A DNA stretch of 64,000 nucleotides. Source: Corylus avellana (taxonomy: Eukaryota; Streptophyta; Magnoliopsida; Fagales; Betulaceae). The position numbers and the translations under genes are program-made. Location of the stretch: contig NC_081545.1 in the NCBI RefSeq assembly GCF_901000735.1, forward strand, positions 10,153,973 to 10,217,972. The letters run 5' to 3'. Shown here in pieces: positions 23,072-34,454 of the stretch (the stretch's first letter is position 1; each line of letters begins with the position of its first letter). A model generated the notes under the pieces. It did no database searches and was not told the origin of the DNA. It worked only from the letters and a program-made list of their open reading frames with translations.

Positions 23072-23605
23072 TACTTTATCTTCAACAATGTTTTGTATGT
23101 TCAATTTCAGATTATTTTTGTTTTGGTAGCTCAGCCATCAAATCATATACTCCCCAACTTTTGAATTCGTGTCGTTGTTGCCTTTTACACGTCCAAATTG
23201 TAAACAAAGTTGCCATGTGACGTGGGTTCTACGTATTTAATAGTTAATTTTGAAAAATAAAATGACAAATGTATCACAAATGTCTTTGCATGTGTTTTCT
23301 CAAATTATTAATTCTGTCGATATATATATATATATATATATATAACATGTCGCACAAGAGGGTACTTTATCTTCAAGAATGTTTTGTATGTTCAATTTCA
23401 GATTTTTGTTTTGGTAGCTCAGCCATCAAATCATATACTCCCCCACCTTTTCAATTCGTGTCGTTGTTGCCTTTTACACATCCATATTGTAAACAAAGTT
23501 GCCATGTGACGTGGGTTCTACGTATTTAATAGTTAATTTTGAAAAATAAAATGACAAATGTATCACAAATGTCTTTGCATGTGTTTTCTCAAATTATTAA
23601 TTGTG

Positions 23606-23644
<39 letters not shown>

Positions 23645-23906
23645 CATGTGGCACAAGAGGGTACTTTATCTTCAACAATGTTTTGTATGTTCAATTTCAG
23701 ATTATTTTTGTTTTGGTAGCTCAGCCATCAAATCATATACTCCCCAACTTTTGAATTCGTGTCGTTGTTGCCTTTTACACGTCCAAATTGTAAACAAAGT
23801 TGCCATGTGACGTGGGTTCTACGTATTTAATAGTTAATTTTGAAAAATAAAATGGCAAATGTATCACAAATGTCTTTGCATGTGTTTTCTCAAATTATTA
23901 ATTCTG

Positions 23907-23943
<37 letters not shown>

Positions 23944-24430
23944 CATGTCGCACAAGAGGGTACTTTATCTTCAAGAATGTTTTGTATGTTCAATTTCAGA
24001 TTTTTGTTTTGGTAGCTCAGCCATCAAATCATATACTCCCCACCTTTTCAATTCGTGTCGTTGTTGCCTTTTACACATCCATATTGTAAACAAAGTTGCC
24101 ATGTGACGTGGGTTCTACGTATTTAATAGTTAATTTTGAAAAATAAAATGACAAATGTATCACAAATGTCTTTGCATGTGTTTTCTCAAATTATTAATTG
24201 TGTCGATATATATATATAACATGTGGCACAAGAGGGTACTTTATCTTCAAGAATGTTTTGTATGTTTAATTTCAGATTTTTGTTTTGGTAGCTCAGCCAT
24301 CAAATCATATACTCCCCCACCTTTTCAATTCGTGTCGTTGTTGCCTTTTACACGTCCATATTGAAACGAAGTCGCCATGTGACGTGGGTTCTACATATTT
24401 AATAGTTAATTTTGAAAAATAAAATGACAA
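23072..24430 (+). repeat. tandem array, five copies of a 275-299 bp unit
   Basis: Units start at TACTTTATCTTCAA near 23072, 23363, 23662, 23961 and 24236. Each contains GGTAGCTCAGCCATCAAATC, ACGTGGGTTCTACG and an (AT)n run of variable length, then AACATGT(C/G)GCACAAGAGGG. That last phrase matches the 3' end of the neighbouring SINE, so the repeated junction joins SINE sequence to TACTTTATC. Repeated small open frames with Tyr-Ile runs come from the AT tract and are not genes. Confidence 0.92.
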
Positions 24431-24490
24431 ATATATATATATTAAAACAATTAATAATTTGGGAAAACACATGAAAAGACATTTGTTGGC

Positions 24491-24584
24491 ATGTTCGCAC
24501 AAGAGAGGGGAGGTAGATTCGAACTAGTGATCTCTGCTTCATTAGGCGTGATCCTAGCCGATTGAGCTAGCTCTTGAGAACATG
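24491..24584 (-). mobile_element. tRNA-derived SINE, minus strand
   Basis: Read on minus: AAGAGCTAGCTCAATCGGCT (box A), then AGTTCGAATCT (box B), then CCTCCCCTCTCTTGTGCG. Same family as 17661 and 53469. A fragment of the equivalent SINE survives in copy A at about 21085-21130. Confidence 0.75.
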
Positions 24585-24669
24585 TTAATATAACAACAAA
24601 TATAAAAACAAATATTTACCTATATTTTTTGTAACAACAAATATAATAACAAATATAAAAAATAATATT

Positions 24670-26114
24670 GGAATAACGCCGCTTGATCATAATTTTATAC
24701 TTACGTTCACTGACAAAGGAATACAAAATGAAAGATTTGTTACGATTCGAGCTGATTTTTAATTATCTTTAATTTTCTATTTGATACTATGATTTTATTT
24801 TATTTTATTATGATCTTATTTATTTTATTTGGACTTTATTTACCTTCCTTATTAGAATTATATTTGCTATTGCTACTTGGATTAGGTTTAATTTCTCTAA
24901 AATATTTATCTTCTATAAATAGGCTAGTTTGTGATGCAAAACGGAAACTCAATTGAATTATTATCAAATCAAATAATTTTCATTCAAATACTCTATGGAG
25001 TTTTATCTTTCTTAAGCCTGCACGCTTGTTTTATCTTTTGGTCAGAAAACGAAGACGCTTTTGATTGTGGCTACTTAGTCTTCCACTACGTCATCCCCAA
25101 AGTTAGAAAAATTTAAAAAAAATAACAAAAATAACCTTTACAATTTTTTAATAAGATAGAAATATCCTTATAAATTCAAGGAAAAACAAAACAAACAAAT
25201 AAATAACAAAATGAAAATAATTGAAAAAAAAAAAAAAAAAAACTTAATTTTTTTAAAAGAAAAAAATTAAAATAACACCATCGATTTGCTATTTTTTTAT
25301 TTTTTGCTTTTAATTTTTTTTTTTTTAAGTTAACTAACGTAGCGGAAGACTAAGGTAATTAACCAAAAAGCAGCGTCTTTGATTCTGCAAGGAGAAGCGT
25401 TTTCGTCTTCTACCCAAAAGATAAAACAAGCCCGTAGGCTAAAAGAAAAATAAAACTCAATAAAGTATTTGAGAGAAAATTATCTGATTTGATGATAATT
25501 CAAATGAGTAGAGTTTTACATAACAATCTGGCCTATTTATAGAAGAGAAATACTTGTAGAGAAAGTAAATCTAATCCTAATAGTAATAGTAAACCTAATC
25601 CTAGTAACAATAGTAAACCTAATCCTAATAAGGAAATGAAAATAATTAAAGCAAATCTAACCCTATTAAGGAAATGAAATAAAGTTCTAAAAAATAAAAT
25701 AAAATTAAGGGGAAAATGCAGTTTACCTCCCTGAAGTTTCAGCAGTTTTTCAATTTTAACACAAAAGTTCAAAAATTGGCAATCTACCCCCCTGAAGTTT
25801 CAAAAATTGACAATTTAAACCTTCCGTTTAATTTTCCGTTAAATTGGATGAAATGTTTTTTTTTTAAAAAAAAAAAACCCTGAGGGCAATGATCTAATTT
25901 CATAGATTTCCGTCCATTTTGACGGAAAAATTAAACGGAATGTTTAAATTGCCAATTTTTGAACTTCGGGGTTAAAATTGAAAAACCCCTGAAACTTCAG
26001 GGGGGTAAACTGCATTTTCCCCTAAAATTAACAATCAGGCAATCGTGACAATATTTTCTTTTCTACTTCAGTTGTCTGAGAATAGGTAAAATTCTGATCA
26101 AGCGGCGCTACTCC
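24670..26114. mobile_element. long inverted-repeat element (copy B), with nested MITE
   Basis: Counterpart of 21176-22224 with the same arm ends (GGAATAACGCC...GGCGCTACTCC). It is interrupted at 25709 by a MITE absent from copy A. Confidence 0.5.
25709..26022. mobile_element. 314-bp MULE-type MITE, empty site visible in copy A
   Basis: The ends GGGGAAAATGCAGTTTACC and, inverted, GGGGAAAATGCAGTTTACC are identical over the first 19 bases. TAAAATTAA flanks both sides (25700-25708, 26023-26031) and occurs once at the matching place in copy A (about 22130-22140). Related to 29200-29542. Confidence 0.95.
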
Positions 26115-26345
26115 AATATTAATTTTGATATTTTCCATATTTTCGTTTTGATAAAAAAAAATATAGGTAAATATCGCTTTGCATCATTAGCTTTTTATTA
26201 ATTATATGAAATGTTCTTTCCTCATTGAAATTGGAGATTGACAATTGTTTTAATAGTTAATGGGAACATTGACTCATGTGGGAGAGAGAAAATAGAGAGA
26301 GAGGGCATGTGGAGTAATTTTGAACCATGGTTAAAAATCATGACC

Positions 26346-28154
26346 CACTACAAAAAATAAAAATAAAAATAAAAATAAAAATTTCTTGACATGTGTTTTC
26401 TGACATGTTAGGTGGTCTGACATGTTAGATAATTTTCCTGACGGGGTATTTTTGACGTGTGTAAGGCGCTAAAATTTTGTGTGTCAGAAACGGAAAATTT
26501 CTAACGTGCCATTAGTAACACGTCAGAAATTTTTAACGTGTCAAAATTGACACATCAGGAAAATTTTCTGATGTGTCACTTTCTGACACGTCAAAAAATT
26601 TCCTGACTTGTCAAAATTGATACGTCAGTAATTTAAAAATTATTAAAAAAATAATAATTTTTCTTTTTTAAAATTTTTTCTGGAATTTTTTTTTTCAATT
26701 AAAAAATTTATTAATTTGAATTATTTTTCAATTAAATAATATTTTTTTTAATTCTTTTCACCACCGTCGACGTTTCTCCCAGCTCTCTTCCTGATCTCTT
26801 CTTTTCTCCATTTTCGTTAATTCTCTAGCTAGCTCTCCCTCTCTTCTTTTCTCCATTTTCTCACTCTCTCTCTCTCTCTCTTCTTTCCTCCATTTTCAAA
26901 ATCCTAAACCCAAAAAATCTTGAAAAAATAAAAAATCCAAATAAAAAAATCAACATGAAAAATCAAAAACCTGGCCAACAAATCTTTAAAAACCCAAAAA
27001 AAACTTCTTATCTTCTCTTCTTCTTCTTCTTCTTCTCTTCTCCTTTTCTTTTTCTTCTTCTTCTGCTTCTCTTCTTTTTCTCTTCTCCTTTTCCTTTTCT
27101 TCTTCCCTCTAGAGGGAGCTAGCCGGCTACATGTGCAGAGAGATTGAGAGAGGAGATCGAGAGCTGAGTTTGGGGAAATAAAAGAAAAGTGAAAGAAGTT
27201 GAATATATAAAAGAATAAAGGGAAAGAAGAATCAAGAATAAAGAATAAAGGGAATAAAGATTAATAGAAGAATAACTTAAGGGAAAAGAAGGGGAAAAAG
27301 AGGGAAAAAAGTTGAAAACTTCGCTCATTTGTTTTAGTGACATGCTAACATTTAACATGACAGAAATTTCTGACGTGCTATTTTCACGCATAAGAAAATT
27401 TCTGACATGTTAAAATAGCATGTCAAAAATTTTCTAATGTGTGAAAATGGCACATCAGAAATTTCTGACGTGCCATTTTCACACGTCAAAAATTTCATTT
27501 CATGTTTCTTTGTTTTATCTGCAAATAAATAGTGTTTTTGCGTTAAAAAAAAAAAAAAAAGACCAGAAAACAAATATATATATATATTTTTTTTAATTTC
27601 TATATTACTGCATGGAAAATAATAAATCAAAGAAATCCGGATCGGAAGGCCAAGAGCAGCAATAGAGTTATTTAATAAAGATCTGGAAAGATTTTGAGTC
27701 TCATTTTCATTTAAAAACCTTCCTAATAAAAAATAAAAATTAGATGAAATATATATAATATAAATAAACCTGATATAAAAAAATAAAAAAAAAATAAAAA
27801 TATTTGTTGACGTGTCATTTTGACACGTCAAGAACTTATTGACGTGTCAAAGTGACACTTCAATATTTCTTGACGTGTCTAATTTTACCACGTCAATAAA
27901 TATTTAAATATTATGTTATTTAAATAAAATTTTTAAAAATGAAATTGAATTTAAATTTCTTGACGTGTCAAATATTGACACGTCAGGAAATCCTGACATG
28001 TTGAATGTAACACGTCAATAAATATTGACGTGGCACATTCAACATGTTAAAAAAAAATTTGTTGACGTGCCACTTTTGGCACGTAAATAATTACTGACGT
28101 GACAAAATTTGATTACTGTTTGCTACATCAGAAATCACCCAGTTTTTTGTAGTG
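26346..28154. mobile_element. non-autonomous CACTA element with ACC target duplication
   Basis: It starts CACTACAAAAAATAAAAA and ends CAGTTTTTTGTAGTG, the CACTA-superfamily terminus in inverted orientation, with ACC on both sides (26343-26345, 28155-28157). Both ends carry many subterminal repeats of the type TGACGTGTCAAAATTGACACGTCA, the expected binding sites of a CACTA transposase. The middle is CT-rich with no transposase frame, so movement would depend on an enzyme from elsewhere. 1809 bases. Confidence 0.9.
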
Positions 28155-29000
28155 ACCGGTAAAAACTTAAAAAAATAGGGAACTATTTAAATTTTAGGAG
28201 ATTAAATATTGACCCTTGTTTAAATTATAGCCTATATGTTTTCATTAGTACTACAACGTGAAAGCTGAATCCATCGGCTATAAGAATAGCAGATGTCTCC
28301 TCCTTTGTTTTCTACCATCTCTTTTGTCTCTAAGTGTTCTATCTCCAAAACACAAAATAAATGATTTTTCCTTAATTTGGTCAATTGCACACCCAAAATA
28401 GAGAAAGTCCTGAGAAAGAGGAACATGAAGATGTAGTGAATCTTTCAGCAAGAAAGAGAGTATGTAGTAAATATACACAGGACCATTTCAGGAGATTAAA
28501 CAAAAGTGGTAAGTATAAAACTTATTGACCCTACTCCTGATATTTTAGTGTATATAAACTGTACAATATTTTTAGTGTGATTATGAGCCCTGTATATTTT
28601 GAGATGAGTATGATAAATTATGTTGACATGATATATTATATGTGTTTAAAGGAAAATGAGATATGATTATATGTGATATGCAAAAAGTTTGTAAAATATG
28701 GATACCCAACGGCTAAGTAGGGTTATACACTTAGCTCCGTGATGCTAGTAAGGAAATAAAAATGACTAGCCAACCCGGTGTAAAGTATGGTTTTATACTT
28801 AGCATCTCAAAGCTATAAGAGGGATAAATTTTTTAGTAACCCGATAGTTACACGAAGGAATACACTTAGCAAACTCTAGCGGCCAAGTAGGAGTATACAC
28901 TTGACTTATGGAAAAAATGAAATGAAAAATTAACCTCTAAATGCAGAATGTGATAAATGAATTTAATATTATATTATGTGAATTAAGCATGTGATATGAT
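28155..29000. other. unassigned DNA with LTR-like repeated phrases
   Basis: It contains recurring phrases such as GGCTAAGTAGG, ATACACTTAGC and ATACACTTGAC (28700-28920) that look like part of a decayed gypsy LTR. No open frame of interest. Confidence 0.35.
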
Positions 29001-30019
29001 TAGGGGTGAAAATGCGGGTGGATAATAACCGCCCGCATCCGTTAGTTGCACTTATGTGCTATCCACATATGCGGATGTGGATGTGGATGTGGATAGCAAA
29101 AACTAATATCCGCAAATGCAAATGCGGATAGCAGTTTTAGGGTATGCAGATGTGGATATTATCCACATCCACATTCCTTTATATATTTAATATATATTAG
29201 GGTTAAATTCACTTTACTCCCCTGAAATTTCAGGGATTTTTCAATTCGAACCCGAATGTTTAAAAATTGGTAATGTACCTCCCTAATATTTCAAAAAAAT
29301 TTAATTTAGACCCTCCATTACTAATTTTCGTTTAATTGGACGGAAATTTAAAGAAAAAACAAAGTATTGAGGGTAATTACATAATTTCATAGATTTCTGT
29401 CCAATTTAACAGAAATTAGTAACGGAATGTCTGGATTGAAAATTTTTGAAATATTAGGGGGGTACATTGCCAATTTTTAAACATTGGGGTTCAAATTGAA
29501 GAAGAGCTTAAACTTCAGGGGGTAAAGTACATTTTCCTCCCCTATATATTATATTTTTTATATATACATATATACTATATTTAATATTTTTTAATTTATG
29601 TTTGTCATATTTGTAATTTATGTTTCTTATATTTGCTAGATTTGTAATGTTGTTGGATTCCACTTTTAGAAAAGTCGTTTAATTTGTTGAGTTAATTGTC
29701 TAATATGTTCTTCCTTTATTATTAATTTATTTTTTGTATGTTTTTTCTTGTTACCAACTACAGATTTATTAGAAGCTAAATATTAAATAATGTATGTGAT
29801 AAAAATTTATTGGCAAAGTGATTAGAAAGTGTGATATGAATAATAGTGTTTAACTATAAATAATGTGTCTAAAACGCTCATTACCTCAAATGCGGATAGC
29901 GGATAATATCCGCATTTATTATCCACATTAACTATGCATATGCGGATGGTAATCGCATAATGCGAATGCGGATGCTGATGCGGATATTGCTATTATCTGC
30001 ATCTGCATTTTCACCCCTA
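29001..30019. mobile_element. hAT-like MITE with nested MULE MITE
   Basis: The ends TAGGGGTGAAAATGC and, inverted, TAGGGGTGAAAATGC are identical over 15 bases, in the T/CAGGGGTG style of hAT termini. Flanking eight bases GATATGAT and CATATGAA agree at 6 of 8. Both subterminal regions repeat TGCGGAT and GGATATTATCC. No transposase. Confidence 0.7.
29200..29542. mobile_element. 343-bp MULE-type MITE with 9-bp duplication TATATATTA
   Basis: Starts GGGTTAAATTCACTTTACTC; the inverted right end reads GGGGAGGAAAATGTACTTTAC. TATATATTA flanks both sides (29191-29199, 29543-29551). Same family style as 25709-26022. It lies inside the hAT-like MITE. Confidence 0.85.
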
Positions 30020-30192
30020 CATATGAAATATATTTTTTTATGTTTTTAATTTTTTTTTTCATTATCTTGTTATAAACTGTTTTACTGCTCCAAAGTATAA
30101 GACGTGGGGATTGATATGCATGAAATGTAAAGTAAAATATTGAGGATTTTTATAAGTATGTATTAACCAAAACTCTAGGCCTGATTTACAAA

Positions 30193-30470
30193 AGGGAGAT
30201 GCTAGGTGTTTTCTTGGTCCTAAATGAATATTATTTTATAAAAACCAGGTGAGCGAAATAAGGGTCGGTTTCCTTGTTAGAAAATAATATCTACATATGG
30301 TGGGTCACCAAGGTGACCCAACGGAGGGTCACTTGTGACCCCTTGGGTCACCATCGGTGACCTACCGTGGGTCAACTTTGTGACCCACCGAGGTGACCCA
30401 CCACGTGGGTCACCAAGTGACCCGCTCACCCTTGGTGACCCATGATGGTCACTTTTTTTGTTTTTGTTTT
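30193..30470. repeat. MITE fragment followed by a GTGACCC/GGGTCAC palindromic block
   Basis: 30193-30290 resembles the GGAAAATGCTAGGTGTT family. 30297-30455 is a GC-rich patchwork of GGTGACC, GGGTCAC and their complements, similar in design to the GCCACCCC blocks elsewhere. No gene. Confidence 0.45.
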
Positions 30471-30802
30471 TTTTTTTTAATTTTTAAAATATAATAATGA
30501 TAATAATAAATTTTTTATTTGTAAATAAGGGTAAATTTGGAATTTTTAAAAATTGTAGGGGTATAAAGGTCTTTTTACCCCTCTACCGATTGATTTAACC
30601 CAAATTTCTAACGGAATGGGGGTAATTGGAAAAAAAATCAAAAGATCGATACACCAAATGAGAGTTTTTAAACTTTTGGGGTGTTTGCAAAAGACGTGAC
30701 ATTTTAGGAGTAAGTGAAGTTATCCAAAAAAAGAAGCAATTTATGCCCTTTACTTGAAATAAGAAGAGAGAACTTGGTAATACCGATTTAAGTCGATACG
30801 CC

Positions 30803-31260
30803 ATGGCTTCCACTAACAATGTTCCACTAGACAAGACTTCTTTTGAATCGAGAATTATTCGAAAGATTGTTAAAAAATGAAGAGAATTAATGGAAAAAGC
30901 CTTAGACAACAGATGTGTGAACTCTAGGTCAGGCAAAAATCAAGAGTCATCGGAAGTTCAATTGCAAAGAGAGGAAAACATGAGGTCAAACAAAAATAGA
31001 GAGTCACCAGTACCTCGATTACGAAGGGAGCAAGAGTATGGAGCTACACGTATGAAAATAGAGTTTCTGCGGTGGGATGATGAAGATTTGTCACGATGGG
31101 TATCCAAAGTGGAGCACGTCTTCAAACATCACCACACACCTACTGAATCAAAGGTGGATATAGCATCATTCAGTCTTAATGGAGATGCCATATAGTGGTT
31201 TGATTGGTTACTGACCTGTCGTGGAGAACCAACATGGAGAACTAATATTATCCAACCTAG
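30803..31260 (+). pseudogene. gypsy gag fragment
   Basis: The start ATG at 30803 gives MASTNNVPLDKTSFESRI. It continues with many charged residues, then FLRWDDEDLSRWVSKVEHVF and ASFSLNGDAI, a retrotransposon Gag core resembling the Retrotrans_gag family. Stops interrupt it near 30877 and 31192. Structural capsid protein of the particle when intact. Confidence 0.65.
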
Positions 31261-32276
31261 TATTAGTCCATACTCTTCTTCTATATTGTTGGTAAAGAAA
31301 AACGATGGGTTTTGGAGAATGTGTGTTGACTATAGAGCATTGAATTGTATCATTATCAAAGATAAATATTTGATTCCTGTCATCAGTGAGATACTTGATG
31401 AGTTATAAGGTGTCCAACATTTTTCTATGCTAAATTTGCATTCTGGATACCATCAGATTCGAGTTCATGAAGATGGCATCCCCAAGACAGATTTTAGGAC
31501 TCATGATGGCCATTATGAGTTTTTGGTGATGCCTTTTGGATTAACTAATGCACCGTCTACCTTCCAGAGATTGATGAACGATATTTTTAGACCACATCTC
31601 CGTAAGTTTGTCTCAATATTTTTTTATGACATTCTTATTTATAGCTCATCTATGGAAGATTATTTGTACTGCTTGCTTGTGTTCATTATTTTACGAGAGT
31701 ACTTGTTATTTGTTAAGAAGTCCAAATGTTGATTTGCGAGGGTGGTGGTGGAGTATTTGGGTCATATTATGTCACAGAATGGTATTGCAGCAAATCCATC
31801 CAAAATTTAGGCAATGGTCAATTGACCAGTACCATAAACAATCAAAGCCTAGCGAGGGTACTTAGGGTTGACTGGATACTACACTAAGTTTGTAAAGGAC
31901 TATGGTAAGATTAGTGCACTATTGACGGCCTTATTGAAGAAGGATGCATTTTGATGGCATGAAGTTGCAGGTGGGGCCTTTGCAAGTCTCAAGCAAGCCA
32001 TGATAACCACTTCTGTTCTTATTTTACTAGATTTTAGCAAAATATTCGTTCCTGAATGTGATGCATTGGGATTAGGTATTTGGGTAGCATTAATGCAGGA
32101 AGGTCAACCTATTGCTTTTACCAGTAAGGCATTGTCTCCTCAGCTCTTAAGCTTGGCTGTGTACGATAATGAGATGTTGGCTATCGTCCATGGAGTGACT
32201 AAATGGAGGCCTTATTTGATCAGGCAGCATTTCCAGATACATACTGATCATAGAAGCTTGAAGTATATTCTTGAGT
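31240..32276 (+). pseudogene. gypsy reverse transcriptase and RNase H, broken
   Basis: Reverse transcriptase blocks: [25 protein letters not shown], then a stop near 31406, then SGYHQIRV, KTDFRTHDGHYEF and MPFGLTNAPSTFQRLMN. The catalytic box reads FFYDILIYS: one of the two paired Asp residues is replaced. A frame break follows near 31735. An RNase H-like part at 32000-32276 shows FSKIFVPECDALGLGIWVAL, YDNEMLAIVHGVTKWRPYL and FQIHTDHRSLKYI. Several stops and frame changes make it inactive. Confidence 0.85.
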
Positions 32277-32356
32277 AGTGAATTTCATTATTGGAACAAC
32301 AGAAATGAGTTGCCAAATTACGAGGGGTATGATTATNNNNNNNNNNNNNNNNNNNN

Positions 32357-33324
32357 ATTCCGGATTCCTTCATACTTACAGACACATTACTCGCATTTTC
32401 TATTGAAAGGTATGAAGGTGAACATCAAGCAGTTTGTTGCTGAATGTGAGACATGTCAACTCCAGAAGGGAGAAACAGTGGCAAGCGTTGGACTATTACA
32501 GCCATTGGCAATACCGGAGGAAGTATGAACATGCATATCCATAGACTTCATAGATTACTTATCACCATCACAAGGTAAAACAACAACTCTTGTGGTTGTG
32601 GACCAACTCACAAAATATGCTCATTTCTGCGCCCTAGTGCATCCTTATACAACAATCGTTGTTGTTAAAGTATTTATGGATAATATTGTGAAGTTGCACA
32701 GGCTTCCCCAATCTTATAGTAAGTGATCGTGACAAAGTGTTTACTTCAAACTTTTTGGAAAGAGCTATTTCAATTGCAAGGGACGCAACTAGGGATGAGT
32801 GTGGCTTATCATCCACAGGCAGGTGGATAACTAAAGTGGTGAATCGATGCTTAGAAAATTACTTGTGATGTTCTGAGGGAGAAAAACCTAAGGAGTGGAC
32901 TCGTTAGCTTTCATGGGGCGAATGGTGGTATAATACTACTTATCGTTCAACAACTAAGATGACCCTGTTTGAAGCTATATATGGGTGAGCCCCACCGATT
33001 ATCCCTACNNNNNNNNNNNNNNNNNNNNCTACTTAAGATACAAGATCTTCATCGATTGATGAGTTGGACCGCACCCTTCAAGATCCCACTAAAGTCTTGC
33101 AAATCCTCAAGGACAATCCAAATGCCGCACAAGCCTAAATGCAACAAGTTGATAAGCATCGAAACGAGCGGGAGTTTGAAGTAGGGGATTGGGTGTTTCT
33201 CATATTGCAAGCTTACCGGCACGTCTTTGTTAATGTCCATCCCTCCAATAAGCTTTCACCTCGATTCTATGGGCCTTATAAGGTGTTGGAATGGATCGGT
33301 TATGTTGCTTATTGTCTTGATCTG
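32357..33324 (+). pseudogene. gypsy integrase fragments
   Basis: The zinc-binding region ends AECETCQLQKGE. A catalytic-core Asp is seen in the SIDFIDYLSPSQGK region (about 32540-32575), followed by TLVVVDQLTKYAHF and, in another frame, SDRDKVFTS. After a 20-N gap at 33009 the C-terminal part reads EVGDWVFLILQAYR and KLSPRFYGPYKVLEWIG. Multiple stops and frameshifts. Confidence 0.75.
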
Positions 33325-33654
33325 TGTTGGAACTAGTGGCTCATATTTTTTGAACCACAGAGAGTAATACTGGAATACGAGTGGTTGGTCGAATAGACGA
33401 AGTGGAGTGAACGGAGCGAAGCTAAACCATTAATAGTAAAATACTGGAATACTAGCGGTTGGAGTTTTCCAAAATACTTATGTACAATTAGGGTTTTCCT
33501 ATATATATGTTATGTTGTAACCCTGAATCATTAATAGTAAAATATAGTGGCACTCTCTTGTGGACGTAGGCGCCTTGTGAACCATGTAAATTTGTGTCTC
33601 GACCCTCTTTTTTCGATTCCATATAATTCATTATTGTTGTGCACAGTAACAACA
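33325..33654 (+). mobile_element. 330-bp copia solo LTR inside the gypsy integrase region
   Basis: It starts TGTTGGAACTAGTGG and ends CAGTAACAACA, flanked by ATCTG (33320-33324) and ATTTG (33655-33659), 4 of 5 identical. Inside, CTCTTGTGGACGTAGGCGCC followed by TTTGTGTCTCG is the familiar R-U5 of a Tork/Tnt1-like copia LTR. The gypsy reading frame stops at the left junction and resumes at the right one (CCTCTTGAATCCAAGATGC). Confidence 0.85.
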
Positions 33655-33659
33655 ATTTG

Positions 33660-33796
33660 CCTCTTGAATCCAAGATGCATCTTCTCTTTCATGTTTCTTG
33701 CCTTAAGAAGAAGGTGGGAGAGCGAGTCTTTTGTCAACATCAATTACCTAATATTACTTTTACTGGTAGAGGTGGAACCAAGATTTCTAGTGTAAG
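33660..33796 (+). pseudogene. gypsy pol C-terminal fragment
   Basis: Encodes LLFHVSCLKKKVGERVF, the conserved FHVS.LKK block after the integrase of chromovirus-type gypsy elements. Confidence 0.7.
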
Positions 33797-34340
33797 GGGA
33801 CTGACTTTTTATTTTTTATTTTTTATTTTTTATTTTTTATTTTATAAGTTGGGAACATTGACTTATATAAATACAAAAGCACATAAATACATACAATTTC
33901 TTTATGTGTCTTTGTGTGTGTTTATATAAAATAAAAATATAGAAATCTTAAATTTAATCTCATGGCATCACAAACACACGATAGTATAAACAATAAACAA
34001 AATAAACTAACACACGATCTATAGAGTTTAAGAAAAATTGTACCAAAAATAAATACTGTAAACTCAAATGACGGTAGAATACTTACTCAAAAATTAAATT
34101 AAAAATGATATTTTAATCATATTGCACATTTTTGCACTAAAAAAACACAGATAAATGCAAGGAAAAACAAGATATGGGGAAGATGGCTATGAAAAAAAAA
34201 AAACAAACAGAATAACGCAAAATATATTAATTTTGGGGGACAAATATATCATTTTTTGGGGGGACAAATTCATAAAATATGTATATTTTATAAAAAATTG
34301 TAAAAATTTTGGGGGGACGAACACATTGTTCCGTCCTTGT
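33797..34340. other. unassigned insert in the gypsy element
   Basis: AT-rich, with a (TTTTTTA)n-like stretch at 33808-33842 and TTTTGGGGGGACAAAT/GACGAACAC phrases near 34255-34325. No gene; the insert separates two gypsy coding blocks. Confidence 0.4.
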
Positions 34341-34454
34341 TTATTAGGGATGTTCGTATTCATCCTGTTGCAATTTTGGATTGAAGGATGGTTAAGTGAC
34401 ATAATCAGGTAGTTGTTGAAGTTCTTGTTCATTGGGCCCACTTACCCAAAGAAG

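Larger units (their letters stand above)
22507..26345 (+). repeat. segmental duplication, copy B, enlarged
   Basis: This direct copy of 20152-22506 is 3839 bases long. Removing the MITE with one duplication (323) and four extra tandem units (about 1164) leaves about 2350, the length of copy A. It runs up to the CACTA insertion at 26346. Confidence 0.9.

Noticed and set aside
23269..24364. Repeated small frames with Tyr-Ile runs, at first sight a gene family
   Set aside because: They are translations of (AT)n runs in a tandem DNA repeat, and length changes in the run alter the frame.
26390..27500. Short regularly repeated motifs resembling a CRISPR array
   Set aside because: The repeats are palindromic, irregularly spaced, in both orientations and within CACTA termini of a plant genome; there are no constant-length spacers.
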